From an uncultured Clostridia bacterium (GTDB lineage Bacteria; Bacillota; Clostridia; Oscillospirales; Ruminococcaceae): 40,878 nucleotides of DNA. Made by a program: the position numbers and the translations under genes. This document shows positions 1 through 7,845 of the stretch, piece after piece. Within the stretch, counting starts at the first letter, position 1; each line of letters opens with the position of its first letter. The notes under the pieces are model-generated. The model had not been told where the DNA came from. It worked only from the letters and a program-made list of their open reading frames with translations, and searched no databases. Where the stretch lies: assembly GCA_947627205.1 (NCBI GenBank), contig CANQVE010000016.1, positions 1 through 40,878 on the forward strand, in the 5' to 3' direction.

Positions 1-75
1 GTGTGACAACTTTATTTTAACATATCTCAACCACTTTTTCTATACCTTTTGTCTCACATCTATTGTAACATAACA
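1..75. repeat. Left copy of 75-bp terminal inverted repeat
   Basis: The first 75 bases are the exact reverse complement of the last 75 (40804-40878); identity stops at base 76. No transposase lies inside, so this is more likely a dispersed repeat or an assembly break than a transposon end. In both copies the repeat is followed about 30 bp further in by an inward-facing TTGACA -35 box. Confidence 0.95.
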
Positions 76-136
76 TTCACAATTTAAAATTATTGTAACA
101 TACTACTTGACAAAAACAAGAAAATATGTTACAATA
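61..136. promoter_or_regulatory. Three copies of 12-bp motif TATTGTAACATA around promoter
   Basis: TATTGTAACATA occurs at 61-72 and 91-102, exactly 30 bp apart, and inverted as TATGTTACAATA at 125-136. The third copy contains the -10 box of the forward promoter. Another TATGTTACAATA lies at 40807-40818. The copies could be operator half-sites or extended -10 boxes (TGTTACAAT) of divergent promoters. The sequence is seen directly; the function is inferred. Confidence 0.55.
107..135 (+). promoter_or_regulatory. Sigma-A promoter for the SLOG protein gene
   Basis: TTGACA (107-112), a 17-bp spacer and TACAAT (130-135), with an extended -10 TG just upstream. Transcription should start near 142, leaving a leader of about 90 nt before the ATG at 231. 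Confidence 0.8.
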
Positions 137-230
137 TCAGAAAGCAGACGGCTGTATTCAACGGGGGCAATCGGTGTCTTTATACAGTTCTTCTGCTTTT
201 TATTTGGCTGGTCTTAAAAAGGAGAGAACT

Positions 231-719
231 ATGTACAGCGTTTCTTTTACAGGTCATCGCCCCGAAAAACTGCCGTATTTCTGCGACGACGATCCTATGC
301 TCGTCGATATGAAAGAAAGACTTAAAATTCAAATAGAAAAGCTGATCGCCGAGGGCGCAGGGTATTTTTACAGCGGAATGGCAAGAGGTACGGATATATG
401 GTGTGCGCAAATTGTAATTGAACTTAAAAATAAATATCCCGACATAAAACTTTCAGCAGTAATTCCATGCAAAACTCAAACGGAAAAATGGGACGAAAAA
501 ACCACAGCCGATTATAACGATATTCTCGCCAAATGTGACAAAACTATCTGCATAAGCGAAAAGTACACAAAGAACTGTATGCTGAAGCGAGACCGCGCGC
601 TTGTGGAGCTGTGCGATGTGCTTGTAGCGGTTTATGACGGCACAAAGGGCGGTACGAAATATACGGTTGAGTATGCTCAAAAAATGCACAAAAAGGTTAT
701 AATCATCCCGCCTATGTAA
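231..719 (+). CDS. SLOG/DUF1273 family protein (YpsA/YoqJ-like)
   Basis: This 162-residue protein opens with the SFTGHRPEKL motif typical of DUF1273 proteins, followed by SGMARGTDIWCA and YDGTKGGTKYT. These are the glycine-rich loops of the SLOG Rossmann-like fold, thought to bind nucleotide-type ligands. No enzyme activity is established for the family that I can name with confidence. The ATG at 231 is preferred because AAGGAGAG lies 5-12 bases upstream; an in-frame ATG at 126 sits inside the promoter. No signal peptide or membrane segment is visible, so the protein is probably cytoplasmic. It is monocistronic or reads through a hairpin into the symporter gene. Confidence 0.85.
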   Translation: MYSVSFTGHRPEKLPYFCDDDPMLVDMKERLKIQIEKLIAEGAGYFYSGMARGTDIWCAQIVIELKNKYPDIKLSAVIPCKTQTEKWDEKTTADYNDILAKCDKTICISEKYTKNCMLKRDRALVELCDVLVAVYDGTKGGTKYTVEYAQKMHKKVIIIPPM

Positions 720-746
720 ATCGGGTAATTATTCCGAATAAAAAAG

Positions 747-780
747 CCTTGTCAAGAATACAATTGACAAGGTGATTTTT
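747..780 (+). terminator. Terminator hairpin overlapping the next gene's ribosome binding site
   Basis: The perfect 9-bp stem CCTTGTCAA (747-755) / TTGACAAGG (764-772) is preceded by six A and followed, after TGA, by a run of T. It should terminate the SLOG transcript. Its 3' arm contains the AAGG of the AAGGTGAT that appears to be the ribosome binding site of the symporter. Confidence 0.75.
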
Positions 781-2367
781 TTGGACATTCTGTTATTTCT
801 GAACAACAATATCGTCTGGGGCATACCTATGCTCTCGCTTATGGTTTTTACGGGAGCATTTTTCAGCGTCAGGACAAGGTTCTTTCAGATAAGAAAATTC
901 CCCGAGGTTTTAAGGTCAACTGTTTTTTCAAAGCGCGAAAACCGCTCGGACGGGCAATCTACGCCCTTTGAAGCAATGTGCCAGGCGCTTGCGGCAACTT
1001 TAGGCACGGGAAATATTGCGGGCGTCGGAACGGCTCTTTGTATAGGCGGAGCGGGCGCGGTATTCTGGATGTGGGTATGTTCGGTTTTGGGAATGATGAC
1101 GGGATTTGCCGAAAACGTCCTCGGATTTTTATACCGCAGAAAAGACAAAAACGGCGAATGGCACGGCGGAGCGATGTATTATATCCGCGACGGACTTTCA
1201 AAGAAAAAGCCGATAAAAAAAGCGGCAAAGCCTCTCGCCGTGGTTTACGCATTATTATGCACTTTGGCGGGCTTCGGAATGGGGAACGCCGCACAGATGA
1301 ACTCTGCGGCTCAATCGCTTAAAATAGGCTTCGGCATTCCTACAATTATCACGGGAATTGTTCTTTCAATAATTTGCGCTTTCGTTATTTTCGGCGGGAA
1401 GAAACGCGTATGGTCTTTCTGTTCAAAAATAGTGCCTATAATGTCGGGATTTTACATCATAGGCTCACTTTATATAATCATTGCAAATATAGGAAATCTT
1501 CCCGATGCGTTTATGTGCATTATCGAAAACGCATTCGGTCTTTCACAGATAGGCGGGGGAATATTCGGCTCGGCTGTAAAAAACGCAATATCGACGGGAT
1601 TTAAGCGCGGGGCTTTTTCAAACGAGGCGGGACTTGGAACTTCCGTCCTTGCACACGCTCAAAGCTCTGTCAGAAGTGCAAAAGTCTGCGGAATGTGGAG
1701 CATTTTCGAGGTGTTTTTCGACACCGTTATCATGTGTTCGCTGACGGCTTTCGTTCTGCTTTCGGGGAAATGCACACTGCCGACAGCGGATATTGCTCTG
1801 CGCTCTGTTGATAATGGGACGAGTTATTTCAGGATAACCGAAAGCGAAAAGCTCATAAACAGCGGAGTTGAGCTGAAAGAAGAACTGCGGTGTGTGAGCG
1901 TTTACGGAGAGGAGTTTTACGTTTCCGCGCCAAAGGGCGTTTCATACTCAAATCTTTACGAGATAAACGCGGAATTTTCGGAACAAAAAGTCGTTTCGGC
2001 AAAGATAAGCGCAGTCTCGGGAGCAGGTCTTGCGAACTTTGCGTTTTCAGAAACATTCGGAAAAACCGCCTCGGGAATACTTTCGATACTTACGGCAATG
2101 TTCGCGTTTTCTACCGTTATAGGCTGGTCTAGCTTCGGCGGAGAAGCGGTTTCGTTTTTATTCGGGAAACGCGCGGTAATACCGTTTCGCGTTTTGTTCA
2201 CGGCGTTTTCTGTCGTCGGCGCGGTAATTGACCTGAAAATAGCATGGGCATTATCCGATTTGCTGAATGGGCTTATGGCACTGCCTAATCTTATTGCGGT
2301 GCTTATTCTCTCAAAAGAAGTTATACATGTCGTCAACGGGCGAGATACTGTTTCAAATCTTCAATAA
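781..2367 (+). CDS. Alanine/glycine:cation symporter family (AGCS) transporter
   Basis: This is a Na+-coupled alanine/glycine importer of the inner membrane. Evidence is the N-terminal NNNIVWGIPML, the family signature LAATLGTGNIAGVGTA, FSNEAGLGTS, and FAFSTVIGWSSFGGEA near the end, with about ten hydrophobic segments. At about 528 residues it exceeds the usual 440-480. The extra length is a hydrophilic stretch of some 70-80 residues (around 330-415) before the last helices, probably a large loop. The start is uncertain. GTG at 772 has no ribosome binding site, whereas TTG at 781 follows AAGGTGAT with good spacing. No separate promoter is visible. The 3' end overlaps the convergent lipase gene by 35 bp. 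Confidence 0.88.
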   Translation: MDILLFLNNNIVWGIPMLSLMVFTGAFFSVRTRFFQIRKFPEVLRSTVFSKRENRSDGQSTPFEAMCQALAATLGTGNIAGVGTALCIGGAGAVFWMWVCSVLGMMTGFAENVLGFLYRRKDKNGEWHGGAMYYIRDGLSKKKPIKKAAKPLAVVYALLCTLAGFGMGNAAQMNSAAQSLKIGFGIPTIITGIVLSIICAFVIFGGKKRVWSFCSKIVPIMSGFYIIGSLYIIIANIGNLPDAFMCIIENAFGLSQIGGGIFGSAVKNAISTGFKRGAFSNEAGLGTSVLAHAQSSVRSAKVCGMWSIFEVFFDTVIMCSLTAFVLLSGKCTLPTADIALRSVDNGTSYFRITESEKLINSGVELKEELRCVSVYGEEFYVSAPKGVSYSNLYEINAEFSEQKVVSAKISAVSGAGLANFAFSETFGKTASGILSILTAMFAFSTVIGWSSFGGEAVSFLFGKRAVIPFRVLFTAFSVVGAVIDLKIAWALSDLLNGLMALPNLIAVLILSKEVIHVVNGRDTVSNLQ

Positions 2368-3175
2368 CGGCGTTTGCAACGCTTGTTCCGAGGTCATAGA
2401 CTGCTTGGAGCTTTTCGGGATCTTTTTCTATCCTGCTTATTTCGGGAGTATGCGAGGGACGTATAACAAACGCTCTGCCGTCCTTTTCCCACTGTCTTAA
2501 TTTTTCAACAGAGCTGTTATACTGCTCGTGGCGGACTTTCATTCTTTCGGCTATCTTCGGATATTTAAGGCCGCTTAGCTTTGCCATTGCCCTGTTCATG
2601 GGCTTTTTTCGATAGTCCGCCGCACGCGTAAGAATAACGGCTATCTTTTCACAGCCCTGCGAGCTTAGCCACTCAAAAGGTATGCTGTCGGAGATACCGC
2701 CGTCCAAAAACTTTCTCCCGTTTATTTCAACGGGTTTTGATACAAACGGCATTGAGCCCGAAGCTCTTAAAGTATCCATTTGCTCGAAAACGCTGTTTAT
2801 TTTCACATATTCGGGCATTCCGCTTTCGACATCGGTCATTACCGCATAGAAATCGGTGTCCGAATGTTTGAACTTTTCGTCGTCAAACGGATCGAGCTTT
2901 CTCGGAACTCTGTCGTAGGCGTATTCCGTACTGAAAAAATTTCCCTCTTTAAAAAGCGGGATAAGTCCCATATAGTTTTTGTCGCTGTTATATTTCTTGT
3001 TATAGCGGAGCGCTCTTCCCTTTTGTTCGGACAGCAGATTTACCCCGAAAAGCGCTCCCGCAGAAACGCCGACAATGACGTCGAATTTTATGCTGTTATC
3101 CAGAAATGTATCCAGAACGCCTGCGGTGAACATTCCCCGCATCGCTCCGCCCTCTAATACAAGACCTGTTTTCAT
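2333..3175 (-). CDS. Patatin-like phospholipase (acyl hydrolase)
   Basis: This serine acyl hydrolase of the patatin family likely releases fatty acids from lipids. Residues 8-14 form the glycine-rich oxyanion loop (EGGAMRG), S38 sits in the nucleophile elbow GVSAG, and D158 lies in the DGG motif, giving the Ser-Asp dyad. The 280-residue length is normal for the small bacterial YjjU-like branch. No signal peptide is visible, so action is probably cytoplasmic. The ATG at 3175 is chosen because AGGAGA lies just upstream; a GTG four codons earlier overlaps that site. The gene follows the acyl-CoA synthetase on the same strand with a 189-bp gap that holds a long palindrome. Its 3' end overlaps the symporter gene tail to tail. 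Confidence 0.9.
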   Translation of the reverse strand: MKTGLVLEGGAMRGMFTAGVLDTFLDNSIKFDVIVGVSAGALFGVNLLSEQKGRALRYNKKYNSDKNYMGLIPLFKEGNFFSTEYAYDRVPRKLDPFDDEKFKHSDTDFYAVMTDVESGMPEYVKINSVFEQMDTLRASGSMPFVSKPVEINGRKFLDGGISDSIPFEWLSSQGCEKIAVILTRAADYRKKPMNRAMAKLSGLKYPKIAERMKVRHEQYNSSVEKLRQWEKDGRAFVIRPSHTPEISRIEKDPEKLQAVYDLGTSVANAVIEDLKQYLAR

Positions 3176-3216
3176 TTTTCTCCTCACATTAGAAACCGCC
3201 GTTGTTCATACGGCGA

Positions 3217-3327
3217 TTTCAGACTGTATATAAAGCCCCATCTACGTCGTCAGCAGCACTGCGGCAGGCACAAAGCCTAGCCGCAGCACTGCTTCCTAGT
3301 ATCTGGGGCTTCCTCTACAGTCTGAAA
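3217..3327. repeat. 111-bp near-perfect palindromic element (MITE/REP-like)
   Basis: The ends are a perfect 12-bp inverted repeat, TTTCAGACTGTA (3217-3228) and TACAGTCTGAAA (3316-3327). Inside, AAGCCCCA pairs with TGGGGCTT, and a further GC-rich arm pairs with a few G-U wobbles around a small loop. Partial relatives occur at 29760-29805 and 38184-38202, all between genes. Read as RNA on the minus strand it would form a long hairpin between the ligase and lipase genes. Confidence 0.8.
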
Positions 3328-3364
3328 CTTTTATTTTTATACTGTCTGTAACTGCCGAAAACTT

Positions 3365-4999
3365 TCAGCTTTTGTTTTCCTTTTCAACTATATTCTCTCC
3401 GCAGTACATCTGTCTAAGTTTCGGCTTTTCTATCTTTCCCGTTGCGTTTCTGGGAACTTTTGCGAAGATTATCTTTTTCGGGCGCTTATAGCGCGGCATT
3501 CCGAGACAGAACTCGTTTATCTCGTCTTCAGTACAGCTTATTCCCTCTTTAAGCTCTACTATCGCCGCGGCTATTTCTCCGAGCCGTCTGTCGGGAAGCC
3601 CTATAACGGCAACGTCCTTTATCTTGTCGAACTTTGCCATAAAGTTTTCTATCTCAACGGGATAGAGATTTTCTCCGCCGCTTATTACAACGTCCTTTTT
3701 GCGGTCAACGAGGAAAATAAAACCGTCCTCGTCCATTCTCGCCATATCGCCCGTTCTTAGCCAGCCGTCCTGCAAGACTTCCGCAGTCGCCTCGGGATTA
3801 TTATAATAGCACTTCATAACTCCGGGACCTTTTACCGCAAGCTCTCCGACTTCGCCCTGCTCTACATTTTCGCCGTTGTCGCGGATTATCTTTACTTCCC
3901 AGCCGTAGCCTGCTATTCCTATTGCGCCGACCTTATGTATATTTTCAACTCCCAGATGAACGCAGCCGGGACCTATACTTTCGGAAAGTCCGTAGTTCGT
4001 GTCATACTGGTGGTTGGGGAAATATTTCTTCCACCTGAGTATAAGGCTCTGCGGAACGGGCTGTGCGCCGATATGCATAAGCCTCCATTGTTTCAGGTCA
4101 TAGTCGGATATATTCAGCTTTCCGTTGTCGAGTGCTTCGAGAATATCCAGCGCCCACGGAACGAGAAGCCAGACTATAGTGCATTTTTCGCGCGAGACTG
4201 TGTCGAATATCGTTTCGGGACTTACTCCCTTTAACAAGACCATTTTACCGCCGACAAGCAGACTTCCGAACCAGTGCATTTTTGCGCCCGTGTGATAAAG
4301 AGGCGGTATGCAGAGGAAAATGTCGTTATGCGTCTGGCTGTGGTGGTTCTGCTCGACTTTGCATGAATGCATAAGAGAGCGATGGTCGTGGAGGATAGCT
4401 TTCGGAAAGCCTGTTGTTCCCGATGAAAAGTAAATAGCCGCGTCGTCGTCATCTGTTATTGTTATATTCGGAGAAACGCTCGGACAGTTTGCGGCAAGTT
4501 TGTCATAATCCTCCGCAAACGACGGGCAGTCGCCGCCGACATAGAACAAAATACGGTTTTTGCTTATTTCCTCGGCAATAGTTTCAACGCGCCCTATAAA
4601 CTCCGGTCCGAACACAAGCACGTCCGCTTCGGACAAATCGAGACAATATTTTATTTCCTCCGAGCTGTACCTGAAATTCATCGGCACGGCTAATGCGCCT
4701 GTTTTAAGCACGCCGAAATATATCGGAAGCCACTCGAGGCAGTTCATCAGAAGTATCGCTACTTTATCGCCTTTTCTAACTCCCCTGCTAATAAGCAGCT
4801 GAGCGAAACGGTTAGCTTTTTCGTTGAACACTCCCCACGTTATCTCCCTGCGGTATTGCAGCGAAGATGTCGGCTGGATAAGGTCGTAATCTTTCCAGAG
4901 CATACGGCGGTTTTCCTTTATCTGGGGGTTTACCTCGACAATACTTACCTCGTTTCCGTATTTTTCGGCATTCTGTTCAAGCAATTCTGTTATCGGCAT
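3365..4999 (-). CDS. Acyl-CoA synthetase / AMP-binding ligase (ANL superfamily)
   Basis: This enzyme activates a carboxylic acid to acyl-AMP and then acyl-CoA. The 544 residues carry the ANL motifs in order: P-loop YFSSGTTGFPKAI (190-202), NYGLSES in the A5 position, GWLRTGD (A7), VDRKKDVVISGGENLYP (A8) and NATGKIEK with the catalytic lysine near 522. The substrate cannot be read from sequence; medium- or long-chain fatty acid or an aryl/crotonobetaine-type acid are all possible. No membrane segment is visible. The ATG is preceded by AAGGAGC. The gene lies 226 bp downstream of aguB on the same strand with a palindromic element between, so it may be separately transcribed. A partnership with the lipase downstream is plausible but unproven. 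Confidence 0.9.
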   Translation of the reverse strand: MPITELLEQNAEKYGNEVSIVEVNPQIKENRRMLWKDYDLIQPTSSLQYRREITWGVFNEKANRFAQLLISRGVRKGDKVAILLMNCLEWLPIYFGVLKTGALAVPMNFRYSSEEIKYCLDLSEADVLVFGPEFIGRVETIAEEISKNRILFYVGGDCPSFAEDYDKLAANCPSVSPNITITDDDDAAIYFSSGTTGFPKAILHDHRSLMHSCKVEQNHHSQTHNDIFLCIPPLYHTGAKMHWFGSLLVGGKMVLLKGVSPETIFDTVSREKCTIVWLLVPWALDILEALDNGKLNISDYDLKQWRLMHIGAQPVPQSLILRWKKYFPNHQYDTNYGLSESIGPGCVHLGVENIHKVGAIGIAGYGWEVKIIRDNGENVEQGEVGELAVKGPGVMKCYYNNPEATAEVLQDGWLRTGDMARMDEDGFIFLVDRKKDVVISGGENLYPVEIENFMAKFDKIKDVAVIGLPDRRLGEIAAAIVELKEGISCTEDEINEFCLGMPRYKRPKKIIFAKVPRNATGKIEKPKLRQMYCGENIVEKENKS

Positions 5000-5025
5000 G
5001 GGGTTTGCTCCTTTTAATTATTATT

Positions 5026-5215
5026 TGCAAGTATACAGTGTACAGCAAAGGTATCCGCTTCGCGGATCATTTAGATTGTTTTCAAATCTAAAGGTTGTTC
5101 GTGTGACTATGGTCTAAAAACAATTTAAATACTGTCAGCGTTAGCGGACACCGAAACTGAATACTTTACACAGCGTTTTCCGCGAAGCAGATAATGCGTA
5201 CACCTTTTACTTGCA
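5026..5215. repeat. About 190-bp imperfect palindromic intergenic element
   Basis: The outer arms TGCAAGTATACAGTGTAC (5026-5043) and GTACACCTTTTACTTGCA (5198-5215) pair with a few mismatches. Inner arms around TATCCGCTTCGCGGA and TCCGCGAAGCAGATA also pair. Two local hairpins sit inside, ATCCGC-TTC-GCGGAT (5053-5067) and TTTAGATT/AATCTAAA (5070-5092). It fills most of the gap between aguB and the ligase gene, and no coding sequence is evident in it. Confidence 0.6.
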
Positions 5216-5225
5216 TATTATATAC

Positions 5226-6095
5226 TCACTCGGTAATAACTTTATACATCTCCGGGCGTCTGTCGCGGAATACTCCCCACGAAAGGCGGAAATCGGATAT
5301 CGCGTCAAGGTCGTATTCGCTTGTCAAAACAGCTTCTTCCTGCTCGGCGCTTGTCTTTACCGCGCCCGTTTCATCAGTCATAAAGCTGTGACCGTAGAAC
5401 GAAAGCTCGCTCTTCTGGAAAGAATTGTCCTCATCGGGAAGAACTTTTTCAACGCCTATGCGGTTTGCGGCAATAACGGGCACAAGATTCGCCGCCGCAT
5501 GACCTTGCATACAGCGCTGCCAATGCGCACTGCTGTCGCAGTCAAGTATAGGCTCGCTCCCTATTGCCGTAGGATACATTAACAGTTCCGCGCCCATAAG
5601 CGCCATACACCTCGCCGCTTCGGGGAACCACTGGTCCCAGCAAATACCGACGCCTATTTTTCCAAAGGAAGTATCCCAGACCTTAAAACCCGTGTTTCCT
5701 GGAGTAAAATAAAACTTCTCCTGGTAAAAATGGTCGTCGGGGATATGCGTTTTTCTGTAAACTCCGAGCAACTTTCCGCAGTCAAGCATTGCAATGCTGT
5801 TATACAAGACATTTCCGTCGCGCTCAAAAAAACTTATCGGCATAACCAGCGAAAATTCTTTTGTCACTTCTGAAAAACACTTTACGGCAAGATCGTCTTT
5901 TGCCGCACAAGCAAGTCCGTAGCTCTCATAGCGCCTTTCCTGGCAAAAATATCTCGTTTCAAAAAGCTCGGGAAGAAGCACAATATTTGCGCCCATTTCA
6001 GCGGCTTTTTTTGTAAGCTCCACAGCCTTTTCAACAGACAGCTCCCGCGTTTCCGGAACGCTCATCTGTACCGCCGCAGCTATAACCTTTCTCAT
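5226..6095 (-). CDS. aguB: N-carbamoylputrescine amidase
   Basis: The enzyme hydrolyses N-carbamoylputrescine to putrescine, CO2 and ammonia, the last step of the agmatine deiminase route. It belongs to the carbon-nitrogen hydrolase (nitrilase) superfamily. The catalytic triad is visible as E43 (LPELFETRYF), K115 (YRKTHIPD) and C152 (GICWDQWFPEAAR). The segments HIPDDHFYQEKFYF and the C-terminal WGVFRDRRPEMY are typical of AguB, and 289 residues is the usual length. It is cytoplasmic. Assignment is strengthened by agmatine deiminase two genes upstream. It starts 15 bp after the GGDEF gene, so the three form one transcription unit. Confidence 0.93.
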   Translation of the reverse strand: MRKVIAAAVQMSVPETRELSVEKAVELTKKAAEMGANIVLLPELFETRYFCQERRYESYGLACAAKDDLAVKCFSEVTKEFSLVMPISFFERDGNVLYNSIAMLDCGKLLGVYRKTHIPDDHFYQEKFYFTPGNTGFKVWDTSFGKIGVGICWDQWFPEAARCMALMGAELLMYPTAIGSEPILDCDSSAHWQRCMQGHAAANLVPVIAANRIGVEKVLPDEDNSFQKSELSFYGHSFMTDETGAVKTSAEQEEAVLTSEYDLDAISDFRLSWGVFRDRRPEMYKVITE

Positions 6096-6110
6096 TCCTA
6101 ACCCCCGACA

Positions 6111-7832
6111 CTACAGATATTGTTCAAACAAGACCTTGTCCAAAATACGGAAATACTCCGTGTCAGACTCGTTCCAGGTGATGTCGGAAGATGTCATCTC
6201 ATAGCTTATTATAAACGTTTTTCCGCTCTTTGCCTTTACCTCGTGGTGCATTACGGAAAGAACGCCCTGTCTGCACAACGCGTCATACGCCTTAGATGCT
6301 TTCATGTCGAAATAAACGACCTTGCTTATGAGCATAACGCCGTTTTCATAAGTCAGCTCAACGCGCTTGTCATAAAGATAGTCTATGGTGTCCTCAATAA
6401 GCTCCTTGCTGAGAAGATTTGTCCCTACCTGCATTACCGCCTCGCGGTCGGTCTTGTTGTAAATAATTATCCTGTCTATCGCAAAATAATCTCTTATGTC
6501 ATTCAAGATCTGCTCGAAAGAAAAATCCTCGCCGACAATTATCTTATTTGCAATTCGGCAAATGACCTCGCTCTTTTCCATAGCTCTGCCGCCGAGAATG
6601 CTTTCATTTCTGACTCCCGATTCAAGAAGTTTTTCAACGGTGCCGTGTTTTGTCGGCTCGTATACGATATAGCGGTTCTTGCCTTTTTTCTTTGCCTTGT
6701 ACAGCAGGCAGTCCGCGAGCTTGAACATCGTGTCATAATTCCCGTCATAATCCTCGGGGAACACCGAAACGCCGATAGAGGTCGTAACGCAGAAGCCGTT
6801 CATAGCCTCGTTATAGCTCGCGTAGACCATATTCTTTATCCCGCGCAGAACGAACTTCAGGCGCTCTTTATCCTCGAAATTGTCGAACACAAGCAGAAAC
6901 TCGTCGCCGCCTATTCTTCCCGCCTTGCCGAAGCCCTCGACCTGTTTTTCTATTATCGCCGCGCAGCGCTTTAAGACCTCGTCGCCCTTTGCATGACCGA
7001 AATTGTCGTTTACAAGTTTAAAATCGTCGATGTCTATTATCGCAAGCGCTGTAGGCTGTCGCAGGTCATTTATGCGCCTTTTGGCATAATTCGTGATATT
7101 TTCTTTCATAAACAAGCCCGTGAGCTGGTCGCGGTTATTAAGCTCGTGAGAAGAATTTTCTCTCGGATCTGCCATTCTTCCGACGGTCATTATATGAACA
7201 TCGTCAGAATATACCGCACTGCCCGTTATGACGAGCTTTTTGGTCTGGTTTTTCTGGACGAACGTACATTCGATACTTCTTACGCCGTTTCTAAGGTCGG
7301 ACAAAAGTTTTGAAACAGCCTCCGCGCTGTTTTCCGAAAGTTTGTCAAGAAGCTCGTTTTTCCAATTGTCCGCGCTGGTAATTCCGAGAATGTCCTTTCC
7401 TATGTCATAACGATAGCTCGTGACCATATCAGTCTTTTTGTCATAAGAAAAATATGTGCAGTCATTTTGAGCCAGAAGCGCGTCGGACTCCTTTTCCTTT
7501 ATCATAAGCTCGTAATAGCCGTTGAAAAGTCTGTTGAGCTCTATCATTCTGACGTTTATAAGGGGCGTGTCCTCTTCTCTGCGGATAAGCTGGGCCGCCA
7601 TAAGGATATCGCTCCCGTCGGTATTTTCAACGGTAACGACAAATGTCTGACCGTATGCCTTATCCTTAAAAGCCTTGTCGAGGACAGCTATGGAATTTTC
7701 CGTAAACAGCCTGTCGGCGGTTATATACAGCCTCGGTCCGAGAAATGCATAAAGCGCGGCATTTGCCGAAACAAAGTCATATCCCGGGACTTTATAAGAA
7801 AACTCAAAAATTCTTTCCGATGAATTGTCCAT
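6111..7832 (-). CDS. GGDEF diguanylate cyclase with N-terminal sensor-like region and C-terminal GAF-like region
   Basis: This is probably a diguanylate cyclase making cyclic di-GMP from two GTP. The GGDEF domain spans about 232-395, with RDQLTGL at its start, the metal/substrate segment IDIDDFKLVNDNFGH and an intact GGDEF at 308-312. I see no RxxD inhibitory site at the expected place five residues before it (sequence there is FGKAGRI). Residues 1-225 resemble a PAS-type input region; residues 400-573 look like a GAF-type domain, an unusual position after GGDEF. No transmembrane segment is visible, so it is likely a cytoplasmic sensor. The ATG has AGAGGTAA upstream. It lies between aguA (13-bp gap) and aguB (15-bp gap). 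Confidence 0.88.
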   Translation of the reverse strand: MDNSSERIFEFSYKVPGYDFVSANAALYAFLGPRLYITADRLFTENSIAVLDKAFKDKAYGQTFVVTVENTDGSDILMAAQLIRREEDTPLINVRMIELNRLFNGYYELMIKEKESDALLAQNDCTYFSYDKKTDMVTSYRYDIGKDILGITSADNWKNELLDKLSENSAEAVSKLLSDLRNGVRSIECTFVQKNQTKKLVITGSAVYSDDVHIMTVGRMADPRENSSHELNNRDQLTGLFMKENITNYAKRRINDLRQPTALAIIDIDDFKLVNDNFGHAKGDEVLKRCAAIIEKQVEGFGKAGRIGGDEFLLVFDNFEDKERLKFVLRGIKNMVYASYNEAMNGFCVTTSIGVSVFPEDYDGNYDTMFKLADCLLYKAKKKGKNRYIVYEPTKHGTVEKLLESGVRNESILGGRAMEKSEVICRIANKIIVGEDFSFEQILNDIRDYFAIDRIIIYNKTDREAVMQVGTNLLSKELIEDTIDYLYDKRVELTYENGVMLISKVVYFDMKASKAYDALCRQGVLSVMHHEVKAKSGKTFIISYEMTSSDITWNESDTEYFRILDKVLFEQYL

Positions 7833-7845
7833 ATTTTACCTCTGT

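Noticed and set aside
720-780. Glycine or other riboswitch before the alanine/glycine symporter
   Set aside because: The gap is only about 60 bp and holds a single simple hairpin, too small for a glycine aptamer.
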